A stretch of 20,173 nucleotides of DNA, from assembly GCF_009725235.1 (NCBI RefSeq), contig NZ_WJFC01000238.1:1-20173 (forward strand), given 5' to 3'. This stretch comes from Scytonema sp. UIC 10036 (GTDB taxonomy: Bacteria; Cyanobacteriota; Cyanobacteriia; Cyanobacteriales; Nostocaceae). The position numbers and the translations under genes were made by a program. Shown here one piece after another: positions 1 through 7,139 of this stretch. The number at the start of each line of letters is the position of its first letter. The stretch's first letter is position 1. Under the pieces are notes generated by a model that saw only the letters and a program-made list of their open reading frames with translations, did no database searches and was not told the origin of the DNA.

Positions 1-181
1 ATGGCAACTAAAATAATAGAAAATTAGATAAATTAAAGATGGTAAACGACTTCAAGGGTGTTATTGTCAGGGTGTGTCACCTATCAAATTTAATTGTGAT
101 ACACTTTCCACATAAAATATATGCGGAAATTATTTTTTCATAAATCGGTTATATTTACAAAATTGAAATAATCAGGCATTG

Positions 182-284
182 ATTTGTCGCAGCAGAATCC
201 CTAGAAATGTTGTCGTTAAGTGTAAAAAATCCCCTAAATGACTAACGACATTTATACATAATTCTGACTGCTTTAGCGACAAAT
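182..284 (+). repeat. Nested inverted repeat, possible structured RNA
   Basis: Three pairs of complementary arms are nested. ATTTGTCGC (182-190) pairs with GCGACAAAT (276-284), a perfect 9 bp. CAGAAT (193-198) pairs with ATTCTG (261-266). TGTCGTTA (211-218) pairs with TAACGACA (243-250), with a further AAA/TTT beyond a small bulge. The element is followed after 3 bp by a terminator-like hairpin, so an RNA read on the plus strand would fold and stop there. The repeated (T)TGTCG core, twice in each orientation, also resembles transposase-binding sites at Tn7-like element ends. Which reading is right cannot be decided here. Confidence 0.45.
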
Positions 285-287
285 GAT

Positions 288-337
288 GAGTGGGAGCATT
301 GAAAGCGATTGGTATGCTGGCTCCCACTCTTTTTATT
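288..337 (+). terminator. Rho-independent terminator-like hairpin
   Basis: GAGTGGGAGC (288-297) and GCTCCCACTC (320-329) form a perfect 10-bp GC-rich stem with a 22-nt loop. TCTTTTTATT follows at once on the plus strand. This would stop a plus-strand transcript coming from the left. The neighbouring gene on the right is on the minus strand and ends at 361, so it is not served by the T-tract side. No plus-strand gene is visible upstream in the window. Confidence 0.6.
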
Positions 338-360
338 GGTGATAATATAATGTGATAGGA

Positions 361-1287
361 TTAGCTGTCTTGTAAAAATTCAAGAATTGCTGCGTTCACA
401 TCTTTTGAAGCACCAAAAGATGCATCATGGCGGCAGTTAGGCAAAATTTGTAATTTTGCGTTGGGTAGATATTGGCAGAGTTTTTTCCCATCACTTGCAG
501 GAAACCACGTATCTTGTTCACCCCACAAAACAAGTGTGGGACACGTAACCGCACTGAGGTTCTTTTGAATATTGGCAAGAAAGCTAGGTTTATTGGTTTG
601 CAAATGCTCAATTTCCCGTGCTGCTATTTGTAGTTCTTCCGCTACTTTTGCAAGAGTACCGGGAAGCTCCACATAGGGGTAAGTTATCCAATAAACGTCT
701 TCCTGGGTGAGTATGGATGGATCGAACAGAACATCTCGCCTTTCTACTGCCATAATTTCTCTAACAATTGGTGCAAACAACAGCGGTAGTCTCAATGAGT
801 CAATGATTTGTACTATCTCTATAGGCATTTGAGAAAGTAACCACATTCCCCAATGAGGTAGACTTTGGGCAAAGATAGGTACATTGAGTACCACCAGTCG
901 CGTTATTAATTGGGGATTTTTTTGTGCGATCGCTAAAGCAATTAATGCGCCTAACGATTCTGCGACAACAATAGCGGGTTCATCACATAGAGAACGGATA
1001 ACTCTCTCGAATTCAATCACCTGATGACCATTCTTTTCTTTACGAGTCACTGCTTTTTCCGAAAAACCATAACCTTTTGCATCAAAGCAGATAATTCGAA
1101 AATGTTGAGATAATGTATCTATGCTGGAACGCCAATTATAACTCCAGCTACCAACACCATGTAACAAAAACAAGGTTTGACCCTTACCTTTTTCACCATA
1201 CGCGATTTGTACGGGATACCCATTAGCATCCGTAATAATTAGACTTTGCCGACCTTTAGGAAAAGTCGCTTGCCACCAATCTTTCAT
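361..1287 (-). CDS. Alpha/beta hydrolase fold protein
   Basis: A 308-aa serine hydrolase of the alpha/beta fold; substrate unknown, probably cytoplasmic since no signal peptide is seen. The oxyanion-hole HG motif (LLHGVGSWSYNW) lies near residue 43. The nucleophile elbow is AESLG with Ser111. The acid is likely Asp259 in LWGEQD, and the catalytic His is His287 in NCRHD. The elbow has Ala where the family usually has Gly (GxSxG). The length is normal for esterase, haloperoxidase or epoxide-hydrolase-like members. ATG at 1287 is preferred; a TTG directly before it could add one residue. It follows the DUF4112 gene by 18 bp and is probably co-transcribed with it. Confidence 0.85.
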   Translation of the reverse strand: MKDWWQATFPKGRQSLIITDANGYPVQIAYGEKGKGQTLFLLHGVGSWSYNWRSSIDTLSQHFRIICFDAKGYGFSEKAVTRKEKNGHQVIEFERVIRSLCDEPAIVVAESLGALIALAIAQKNPQLITRLVVLNVPIFAQSLPHWGMWLLSQMPIEIVQIIDSLRLPLLFAPIVREIMAVERRDVLFDPSILTQEDVYWITYPYVELPGTLAKVAEELQIAAREIEHLQTNKPSFLANIQKNLSAVTCPTLVLWGEQDTWFPASDGKKLCQYLPNAKLQILPNCRHDASFGASKDVNAAILEFLQDS

Positions 1288-1305
1288 CAATTATTTTGTA
1301 CTCAT

Positions 1306-1803
1306 CTAACTGCCACTTAAGGATTTCAACAGAGTTTCAAGCAAGGTTCCAAACAGCCTCATGAGTATCACGGCAAATGCTACTAGTCCAATAGTGACAA
1401 TGAACAATAGAGTTAACACCCCAAATACAAACCACTTGTCTGTGCTTTTTCTCTGTCTGGGAAACTTTAAGTAATCTTCTAGTAGTTTAATGTTGTATTC
1501 ATTAGCTGTCCAGGCAAAATCGAACAAGTCTCCCACTAACGGTACAGCACCTAATATTCCATCTATTATTATATTCAAGACCATTCTGCTTATCGTAGCA
1601 GCAGGCGCACCCGACCTAGCTGCTTCTAAGACTATGTATGCCGAAAACAGAATTCCCAAAAAATCGCCCCCAACAGGTATCAATCCCAAAATTGGATCTA
1701 GACCAATACTAATCGGGGTACCGGGAATGGTAATTGCTTTATCCATGACACGGCTCAGTTGACGCAGCCGTTTTACAGTCAGTGTTTTGGCATCAGAGTC
1801 CAT
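1306..1803 (-). CDS. DUF4112 domain-containing membrane protein
   Basis: 165 aa. Residues about 10-115 match the DUF4112 pattern. An internal duplication is visible: LDPILGLIPVGGD (35-47) and IDGILGAVPLVGD (80-92), each ending in P-x-x-G-D. A hydrophobic segment at about 124-148 looks like a transmembrane helix, and the region around 32-60 may also be membrane-associated. Function is unknown for this family. The ATG at 1803 is the natural start; no strong ribosome site is seen. It is the first gene of a likely two-gene unit with the alpha/beta hydrolase downstream. Confidence 0.85.
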   Translation of the reverse strand: MDSDAKTLTVKRLRQLSRVMDKAITIPGTPISIGLDPILGLIPVGGDFLGILFSAYIVLEAARSGAPAATISRMVLNIIIDGILGAVPLVGDLFDFAWTANEYNIKLLEDYLKFPRQRKSTDKWFVFGVLTLLFIVTIGLVAFAVILMRLFGTLLETLLKSLSGS

Positions 1804-1960
1804 AATTGAGATAGTGAGGGGGTTGAGATGAGCGCGATCGCATTTCTGTTATTAAACAGCTAGTTATTGTACTTCTTTGCAGCCACAGTTGATAAATTTC
1901 CCTGCTACACGTAATAAGTTGTTACGGTATGAACTACCCCAGTTACTTCATGCTACCAGT

Positions 1961-1987
1961 AGTAGGGTGGGCAGTGCCCACCCTACT
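1961..1987. repeat. Palindromic REP-like element
   Basis: AGTAGGGTGGGCA (1961-1973) and TGCCCACCCTACT (1975-1987) form a perfect 13-bp inverted repeat around a single G. The same arm occurs at 12372-12425 with a wider loop. Such GTAGGGTGGGC elements are dispersed repeats in cyanobacterial genomes. No T-tract follows, so it is not an obvious terminator, although it sits between two divergent genes. Confidence 0.85.
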
Positions 1988-2052
1988 GTTCAGCAGTGCG
2001 TATATTTCTTTGTATAAAGAATACACTGTATAAATCACCTGAATTTACTGAT

Positions 2053-2496
2053 ATGACTCAAGAATTAACACCACAGTGGTTGGCAGAAATCAAAGCACTT
2101 AAACAACAACTAGCAGAACTGCAAGTAGAACGTGATGCCGCTTGGCAAAGTGCGGAAAAATGGCGTAAGCTCTACAACACTGAAGCAGAACAGCGTCGTT
2201 CCGATGCTCAAATGGCACAACAAACGATAGATTCGTTAAAAAAACAAATAGAGCAAATCAAGGGCATTGAAGCAGAATTACTTGACGATCCAACAACTAC
2301 AACAGCGATTGAGCAAGAAGTCGAACAGATCAAATCCGTTGAGGAGTTAAAAACCCAACTCATTGCTGTTATCAAAGAACGCGATCGCACACTTCAAGCG
2401 TTAAAAACAGAGCAAGACAACCACGCCCAGACCCGCAAAAGCTTGACCACCGCATTAGGTGATGCCATAGACAGATTAACAAGGGAAAGAGGATGA
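2053..2496 (+). CDS. Coiled-coil protein of unknown function
   Basis: 147 aa from the ATG at 2053, starting MTQELTPQWL. An upstream in-frame GTG at 1996 would add 19 residues that lack the coiled-coil character, so the ATG is preferred. Nearly the whole chain is charged and helix-forming with heptad-like spacing (about 10-75 and 90-145), broken by LLDDPTTTT near 80. No signal peptide or membrane segment is seen. It could be a structural or partner-binding protein; I do not recognise a function. The stop codon TGA (2494-2496) lies inside the start of a 7-bp tandem repeat array. It converges on threonine synthase. Confidence 0.7.
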   Translation: MTQELTPQWLAEIKALKQQLAELQVERDAAWQSAEKWRKLYNTEAEQRRSDAQMAQQTIDSLKKQIEQIKGIEAELLDDPTTTTAIEQEVEQIKSVEELKTQLIAVIKERDRTLQALKTEQDNHAQTRKSLTTALGDAIDRLTRERG

Positions 2497-2571
2497 ATTA
2501 TGAATTATGAATTATGAATTATGAATTATGAATTATGAATTATGAATTATGAATTATGAATTATGAATTAT
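2495..2571. repeat. STRR-type heptamer array (GAATTAT)n
   Basis: Eleven uninterrupted copies of the 7-bp unit GAATTAT run from 2495 to 2571. The first copy overlaps the stop codon of the upstream gene. At about 2581-2611 follow units of CATCATT, close to the complement of the first array, so the two can pair as a long imperfect hairpin between convergent genes. This is the heptanucleotide repeat class described in heterocystous cyanobacteria. Confidence 0.9.
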
Positions 2572-2580
2572 GAAAATACA

Positions 2581-2614
2581 ATTCATCATTCATCATTCAT
2601 CATTCATAATTTTT
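2581..2614. repeat. CATCATT heptamers and T-run, possible convergent terminator
   Basis: Tandem CATCATT units (about 2584-2607) are followed by ATAATTTTTT. They lie just past the threonine synthase stop (minus strand) and can pair with the GAATTAT array. The position between convergent ends and the T-run suggest transcription termination from the plus side. The stem is AT-rich, so this is a weak call. Confidence 0.4.
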
Positions 2615-3706
2615 TCAAAATCCCATTGCCTCAGCCACAGCCTTAAGTTCCGGTGGAATACCTTGTTTAAATTGGCTGGAACTGTGTTTAATAGCAGTGT
2701 CTGGGTCTTTCAGGCCGTTACCAGTCAGAACACAAACGACAGTTGCCCCTGTGGGAACTTGGTCTTTTACCTGTAACAAACCAGCAACAGAAGCTGCACT
2801 AGCGGGTTCGCAAAAAATCCCTTCTTCTGATGCCAAAAGTCGATAAGCCTCAAGAATTTCTGTATCGGTTACGGCGTGAAAACTTCCCATGCTCGCTTGC
2901 TGAACGGCAACTGCTTTCTCCCAGCTTGCGGGGTTACCGATACGAATCGCTGTGGCTATGGTTTCTGGATGCGTCACTGGTTGACCGTTCACTAGAGGTG
3001 CTGCACCTGCAGCTTGAAAGCCCATCATTCGGGGTAAGCGATCGCATTTTCCTTCTTGATGGTATTGACAAAATCCCATCCAATATGCTGATATATTTCC
3101 TGCATTGCCTACGGGGATACACAACCAATCGGGTGTATCACCCAAAGTATCAACAATTTCAAATGCAGCTGTTTTCTGCCCTTCTAAACGGTAAGGATTC
3201 ACCGAGTTCACCAAAGTGATTGGGTAGGTGTTTGCCATGTCGCGCACAATTTCCAGCGCCCTGTCAAAATTCCCTTGAATTGCCAGAACCTCTGCCCCAT
3301 AGAGCAACGCCTGTGCTAATTTGCCCAGTGCAACGTAGCCATCTGGAATAATTACAAAAGCGCGCATTCCTCCACGTCTGGCATAGGCAGCAGCTGCAGC
3401 TGAGGTGTTGCCCGTGCTTGCACAAATAACAGCCTTTGCCCCAGTTTCCTTTGCCTTGGAAATTGCCATTGTCATTCCCCGGTCTTTAAAGCTACCAGTG
3501 GGATTCAGACCGTCATATTTCACAAATACACGGACTTGTCTGCCGATAAGTTCTGCAATTGAGGGAACTGGAATCAAAGGAGTATTGCCCTCTAGCAAAG
3601 TCACCACTGGTGTATTTTCAGTGACAGGCAAGTATTGACGGTAGGCTTCTATTAGCCCTGGCCAGGGTTGGCGGTATGATTTAGCAGCAGTCAGGCTTAG
3701 AGTCAC
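2615..3706 (-). CDS. thrC: Threonine synthase (PLP-dependent)
   Basis: A 363-aa fold-type II PLP enzyme that converts O-phospho-L-homoserine and water to L-threonine and phosphate, the last step of threonine synthesis, in the cytoplasm. The PLP-binding lysine is Lys74 in GSFKDRG. The substrate/PLP loop [13 protein letters not shown] lies at about 97-109, the phosphate-binding loop VGNAGN at 199-204, and the C-terminal LTGNGLKD near 330. Length fits the short bacterial class. The start is GTG at 3706; no closer ATG precedes the conserved N-terminus ([13 protein letters not shown]). It stands alone, with no other threonine-pathway gene nearby. SNAP-like or cysteate-synthase relatives are possible but less likely. 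Confidence 0.95.
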   Translation of the reverse strand: MTLSLTAAKSYRQPWPGLIEAYRQYLPVTENTPVVTLLEGNTPLIPVPSIAELIGRQVRVFVKYDGLNPTGSFKDRGMTMAISKAKETGAKAVICASTGNTSAAAAAYARRGGMRAFVIIPDGYVALGKLAQALLYGAEVLAIQGNFDRALEIVRDMANTYPITLVNSVNPYRLEGQKTAAFEIVDTLGDTPDWLCIPVGNAGNISAYWMGFCQYHQEGKCDRLPRMMGFQAAGAAPLVNGQPVTHPETIATAIRIGNPASWEKAVAVQQASMGSFHAVTDTEILEAYRLLASEEGIFCEPASAASVAGLLQVKDQVPTGATVVCVLTGNGLKDPDTAIKHSSSQFKQGIPPELKAVAEAMGF

Positions 3707-3924
3707 GGTAATTAAAAACTTTTATTTTTAGCTGAGATGGTAACAACTAGTGATATATCTTTATTTTGCACATCAAGTGTCACTGATATGCAAGGCTCAA
3801 CAATAATGTTTTTTTTTGGAACAAAAATACTATGCAAGCAGTCCTGCCGATATATAACATTAGACACCTTACAGGCAATTATGAGGAATATACAATTATT
3901 TAATGATTCTTAAAACTTCTCTAT

Positions 3925-3930
3925 TATAAT
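3925..3930 (+). promoter_or_regulatory. Possible -10 element (TATAAT)
   Basis: A perfect TATAAT lies 35 bp before the ATG of the 66-aa gene. No good -35 hexamer stands 16-18 bp upstream, so the call rests on the -10 alone in AT-rich DNA. Confidence 0.3.
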
Positions 3931-3964
3931 ATCTCTAATGGTGTGAGTTGATTTGTGAGTTCGT

Positions 3965-4165
3965 ATGGTTATGACTACTTCTAGCGTTTCAAACACTGAA
4001 TCCCAAACATACTGGGCAACCAAATTGAATAAATGCCTTTATCAGGCCGAGCAGCAAGCAAAATTTATGAACCTGCAAGCTGAAGTTGATTGCTTGTTAA
4101 GGCAATTGCAGGATATGAAAGTACAGAAATCATCTGATACGTGCAGCCTGGAAAGCGCTCAATAA
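3965..4165 (+). CDS. Small conserved-looking protein of unknown function
   Basis: 66 aa starting MVMTTSSVSN; the ATG at 3971 is an alternative start. The middle part (about 19-56) is helical with heptad-like hydrophobics, ending DCLLRQLQDM, and suggests a short coiled coil. Two cysteines lie in the helical core (KCLY, DCLL) and a third near the C-terminus. No signal peptide or membrane helix is seen. The gene ends 70 bp before the end of the convergent 497-aa gene. A TATAAT box upstream supports expression. I cannot assign a role. Confidence 0.55.
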   Translation: MVMTTSSVSNTESQTYWATKLNKCLYQAEQQAKFMNLQAEVDCLLRQLQDMKVQKSSDTCSLESAQ

Positions 4166-4235
4166 GCACTGCACGTATATCGCCTCTACCACATTTGTGC
4201 AGTTGAAAAGCAAGTGTTATTCACTTTGAATAACG

Positions 4236-5729
4236 TCAGAAGCCCGTACCGTGCTCGCAAGGCTCAGTGTGCGATTGTTCGCACTGCAAAGCTTTACCCT
4301 CTAAAAGTTCTATGAGGCTTTGAGCGTAAGCAATGGTGTCTTCTGAGATCGGCGAGCGCTGGCTTAACCAGGTCTTAGCTCGTTCTTTCCCGTGACGAGC
4401 TGCTACAATCAAAGCACCCCAAGCTTGCACTGACTGTCGCTTTGGATTGACTTGCAATTCTGTTTCCACGCGATTCCATAATATCTCCCCATCTGCTTTA
4501 AGGAGGCTAGAAATTTCCCGAGCGTTTTGTGGCGAAGCCTTGAACACCTGTAAAGCTTTTTCCCAACGACCATCTATAATATCTGCCAAAACTTCTTGGC
4601 TGGGGCTTGCCCAGATTGTACTGGCTTGAGTCTTTGTAAATTGGGAGTGCAAGCGAATTGCATCCATTTGGGATTGCACTTGCGGTGAAAAAAGCTTTTT
4701 TTGGCGTTTCTTTAGAGATTCCAACCGTTCAAGAGCTGGTGTCCACAATCCGCTACGAGCTAGCAAAAGAGCATCTCGGTAAACGGAATGCTTAAGAACA
4801 GGTTGTGTGAAAGCAATTGCTTCTAATTCGATAGGATTGAGGAAATATTTGACAGATTGGACTTGGTAAATTTTTAACTGAGGTTCTAAACCTACTGTTC
4901 GATCCACAACGAGTTCTTTGTTTCCACCACCTGTGACTTGCCGCCATTCAGGTAAATGCCCGTTTGGGCTAGTCCAAGGCAACATGAATTGTAAGAGAGA
5001 GCGATCGCTATTGTAGTAAACAACAATACCGTAAGCAATGAGACTCGTTCCTTCTTGGCGATTACCCCGTAAATAGAACCAAACACCAGGTGATGGCGTC
5101 TCACCGTCAAAACGCCCTACTTCATTCAAAGGTAAGGACAGATTGGAACCTTGATTTTCATCTGTAGTTTTAACAAAAGGTGCTATTACAAAAGATTCTT
5201 CCGGTCCCGCAACAGATAACTGAGTTACTAGACGATAATATTTCTCCGATACAGATTTCAATTCCAATTCTTTGGAACGTTCATAAACTCTAAGTTCAAC
5301 TATAGATTTACAATCAGACTGGCAATTAGACTGTTGCTTCAAGACTGGGAGCAAGAAAGACACTGCCGTGTCAGCTTTTAGAGGTAAGATTTGTCCTGCT
5401 TCCAACCCCTGCTTTTTGAGAGAGTCTTGAATTTGTTTGAGAGTCTGAGGACGTTCTGCGCCAGTTGTAGAAATTTGCACCCAATCCGGCAAAAGTTTAT
5501 TTAGCCATCCTACTTGATAAGGATTAAGTATCAATTGGACACTAACCCAAGCAAAAGTAATAAATAACCCCCCAGTACCCATTAAAATCGCCAATGCTAG
5601 CACTGACACCAGCCAACTTTTCTGTTTGGGTTTCTTGTTAAGTTTTTTACAGACACGCTTGACTCCACCTTCTTTCAGTTGATTGTGTCTGTAAGGTTTT
5701 GGCGCAGGGTTTGACGAAGGATTTGCCAT
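4236..5729 (-). CDS. Membrane-anchored protein of unknown function
   Basis: 497 aa. A basic N-terminal tail (residues 20-38, many Lys/Arg) precedes one strong transmembrane helix at about 39-67. The remaining ~430 residues are hydrophilic and by the positive-inside rule probably lie outside the cytoplasm. Residues about 110-300 look beta-rich (VELRVYERSKELELKSVS, GVWFYLRGNRQEG). The part from about 320 to 480 is helical with a repeat-like character (ALLLARSGLWTPALERLESL; DIIDGRWEKALQVF), suggesting TPR-like pairs. Two close cysteines occur in NCQSDC, and two more near the C-terminus. It resembles uncharacterised cyanobacterial proteins; no function can be given. Confidence 0.75.
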   Translation of the reverse strand: MANPSSNPAPKPYRHNQLKEGGVKRVCKKLNKKPKQKSWLVSVLALAILMGTGGLFITFAWVSVQLILNPYQVGWLNKLLPDWVQISTTGAERPQTLKQIQDSLKKQGLEAGQILPLKADTAVSFLLPVLKQQSNCQSDCKSIVELRVYERSKELELKSVSEKYYRLVTQLSVAGPEESFVIAPFVKTTDENQGSNLSLPLNEVGRFDGETPSPGVWFYLRGNRQEGTSLIAYGIVVYYNSDRSLLQFMLPWTSPNGHLPEWRQVTGGGNKELVVDRTVGLEPQLKIYQVQSVKYFLNPIELEAIAFTQPVLKHSVYRDALLLARSGLWTPALERLESLKKRQKKLFSPQVQSQMDAIRLHSQFTKTQASTIWASPSQEVLADIIDGRWEKALQVFKASPQNAREISSLLKADGEILWNRVETELQVNPKRQSVQAWGALIVAARHGKERAKTWLSQRSPISEDTIAYAQSLIELLEGKALQCEQSHTEPCEHGTGF

Positions 5730-5818
5730 GCTACTTTTTCACCAGTCTCATTAATCATCTTGTTTAAAGTATTTCCCTTTATACTCGCGTTTTAAAAATA
5801 TCGCCCATAAAATTTATA

Positions 5819-5908
5819 TTAGTGGTTGGGGGTTAGTGGTTAGTAGTTAGTGGTTAGTAGGGAAGTAGAGAACCACCAACCACTATCCACTATCCACTAT
5901 CCACTAAC
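5819..5908. repeat. Inverted STRR-type heptamer arrays
   Basis: The left half (5819-5860) is built from variants of TTAGTGG/TTAGTAG. The right half (5871-5908) is built from CCACTAT/CCACTAA units. The two halves are roughly complementary and could form a long imperfect hairpin. The same unit family recurs at 8530-8598. Confidence 0.8.
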
Positions 5909-5986
5909 AAAGATAAATTCAGTGTAATTACTCATGTCATCACAAGAACTTTTTAAATACACTTTTGAGCATAAGTGTGATGTGAG

Positions 5987-6014
5987 TTGAGTGTAAAAAG
6001 TTAAAAGGTAGAAT
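5987..6014 (+). promoter_or_regulatory. Promoter-like TTGAGT-N16-TAGAAT
   Basis: A -35-like TTGAGT (5987-5992) and a -10-like TAGAAT (6009-6014) are 16 bp apart. No plus-strand gene follows before 6406, but a terminator-like hairpin lies about 130-190 bp downstream, so a small RNA could start here. Confidence 0.35.
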
Positions 6015-6140
6015 AATTCGTAGCAGTTATGGTACTAGTAGAACTCTTAGTTACTTAAAGAGTTACTTAATTACCAAGCGAAGCGATGCTTATTCTTAAA
6101 GAAAAGTAGGAACAAACCTCAAAGGTTTCGCTAAAAAAAG

Positions 6141-6205
6141 ACATAAGAATATGGAAATGTAGAAATAATTTATCCGTGTGTCCACATTCTTATGTTTTAT
6201 TTTTT
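6141..6205 (+). terminator. Terminator-like hairpin
   Basis: ACATAAGAAT (6141-6150) pairs with ATTCTTATGT (6186-6195), and TGGA (6152-6155) with TCCA (6181-6184), leaving one mismatch and a 25-nt loop. TTTATTTTTTATT follows on the plus strand, and an A-run precedes it on the left, so it could act in both directions. The stem is AT-rich. Confidence 0.5.
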
Positions 6206-6209
6206 ATTA

Positions 6210-6280
6210 GTAGGTTGGGTTGAGGAACGAAACCCAACATTTAATCGAATTATTGGTGTCACTTCGTTCTACCCAACGCA
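6210..6280. repeat. REP-like dispersed element
   Basis: GTTGGGTT (6214-6221) and AACCCAAC (6231-6238) form a hairpin, and the related TTCGTTCTACCCAACGC follows near 6263-6279. The GTAGGTTGGGTTGAGGAACG core is a widespread cyanobacterial dispersed repeat type. No transposase is nearby. Confidence 0.7.
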
Positions 6281-6406
6281 CGAGCTAAAAAATTGATAAA
6301 TGGTAATGGGCACCGCCCCTAGGGTATCTATTGCATAGGAAATGGCTTTACCTCGCTGTGGGATAGTCAAATGTTTTGCTTTTGGGTTATCTAATAATAT
6401 TGCCCA

Positions 6407-6979
6407 TCAGTCAGCGACAGCCCTATTCCCAGGCCCTGCATATGCTTTACCATCAGAATTCTCTACATAGGACGGTAAAGTGACAAATGGTGCATCTTGC
6501 ATCAAGTAACTTGCTGCCTGTAAAACATCCACTGTCACTGGTTTTGGACTTGGATTGTGCAAAATCACTCCCAAATAAAGCGTTTGCAAATCTTTGGGAG
6601 TGTGGGTATGGTGATGGGCAAATAAGTCAAATCTTCCTTGAAAAGGAAAGTTTAAGTGTGCGGCTGAAACTTTTTTTCCGTTTGCAGGAAAGGTAGAGAG
6701 TAAAATTCCCTCAGTTTTGATCCATTCAGGGCTATTGCTATTAAAGACAGGTACTGTATCTAGCTTGCCTGATAGAGCGCGTACTTCCCGGACTTGCACG
6801 ATTTCTTGAGGTGCTGGCTTGGGTGGAGTTTGGGCAATAGCTTTTTCTGAGCTTGTTCCTTTTTGACTAGAAGAAAAATTTGTGTTCGTTACAAATCCAA
6901 GGCTAGCAGTGATAAGAAGCCCTAATATAAGTAGGAATGCAGAGGCAGGTAATTTCGTTTTGGAGCGATAGACTGGCAT
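6407..6979 (-). CDS. DUF3370 family protein, C-terminally truncated
   Basis: 190 aa. An N-terminal hydrophobic segment (about 13-32) acts as a signal peptide or anchor. After a Pro/Ser-rich linker, residues from about 55 match the start of DUF3370 (VQVREVRALSGKLDTVPVFN). A histidine cluster FAHHHTHT lies near 118-125, and the chain ends in ENSDGKAYAGPGNRAVAD. Full-length members, from memory, are more than twice this length, so most of the domain is missing. No in-frame or frameshifted continuation is visible after the stop, which points to deletion or replacement of the 3' part rather than a single mutation. It is divergent from the ABC permease 160 bp away. Probably non-functional. Confidence 0.65.
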   Translation of the reverse strand: MPVYRSKTKLPASAFLLILGLLITASLGFVTNTNFSSSQKGTSSEKAIAQTPPKPAPQEIVQVREVRALSGKLDTVPVFNSNSPEWIKTEGILLSTFPANGKKVSAAHLNFPFQGRFDLFAHHHTHTPKDLQTLYLGVILHNPSPKPVTVDVLQAASYLMQDAPFVTLPSYVENSDGKAYAGPGNRAVAD

Positions 6980-7139
6980 GAAAATTAATTTTCAAGAAAG
7001 CAGGTGTAAAAGATGACCCATTATAACTACAAGTTCCTTGATATATTTCCTGAGTGCGATCGCAGTCAATAGAATGATGATGGAAGTGCTCAGTTAGGAA
7101 CTCGTGGTTGCCAACATAACAATAGGCGTTTAGCATACT

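Larger units (their letters stand above)
1..360. other. Non-coding region with structured elements
   Basis: No convincing gene is seen here. The stretch is AT-rich. An imperfect inverted repeat (GTGTGTCAC near 72 and GTGATACAC near 97) lies at the left. A nested inverted repeat (182-284) and a terminator-like hairpin (288-337) lie at the right; both are listed separately. Nothing to the left of the window can be judged, so the region could be the 3' flank of an unseen gene. Confidence 0.6.
5730..6406. other. Repeat-rich intergenic region
   Basis: 677 bp without a convincing gene. It holds inverted heptamer arrays (5819-5908), a promoter-like pair on the plus strand (5987-6014), a hairpin followed by T-runs (6141-6205) and a REP-like element (6210-6280). 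A direct repeat AGTTACTTAA occurs twice near 6048 and 6060. The right end abuts the abnormal 3' end of the DUF3370 gene; no continuation of that protein was found in any frame next to the stop. Confidence 0.6.

Noticed and set aside
298..330. ATTGAAAG followed by about 25 bases recalls a delocalised CRISPR repeat plus homing spacer as in type V-K transposons
   Set aside because: Only eight bases match a repeat 3' end, the 'spacer' is the other arm of a perfect hairpin with a T-tract, and no cas12k or tns gene is visible.
2830..3219. 129-codon plus-strand open frame inside threonine synthase
   Set aside because: It is antisense to a well-conserved gene and has no independent motif.
3831..3902. 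Short frame of 23 codons starting ATGCAAGCAGTC upstream of the 66-aa gene
   Set aside because: It is too short, with no ribosome site and no recognisable pattern; chance occurrence is likely in AT-rich DNA.
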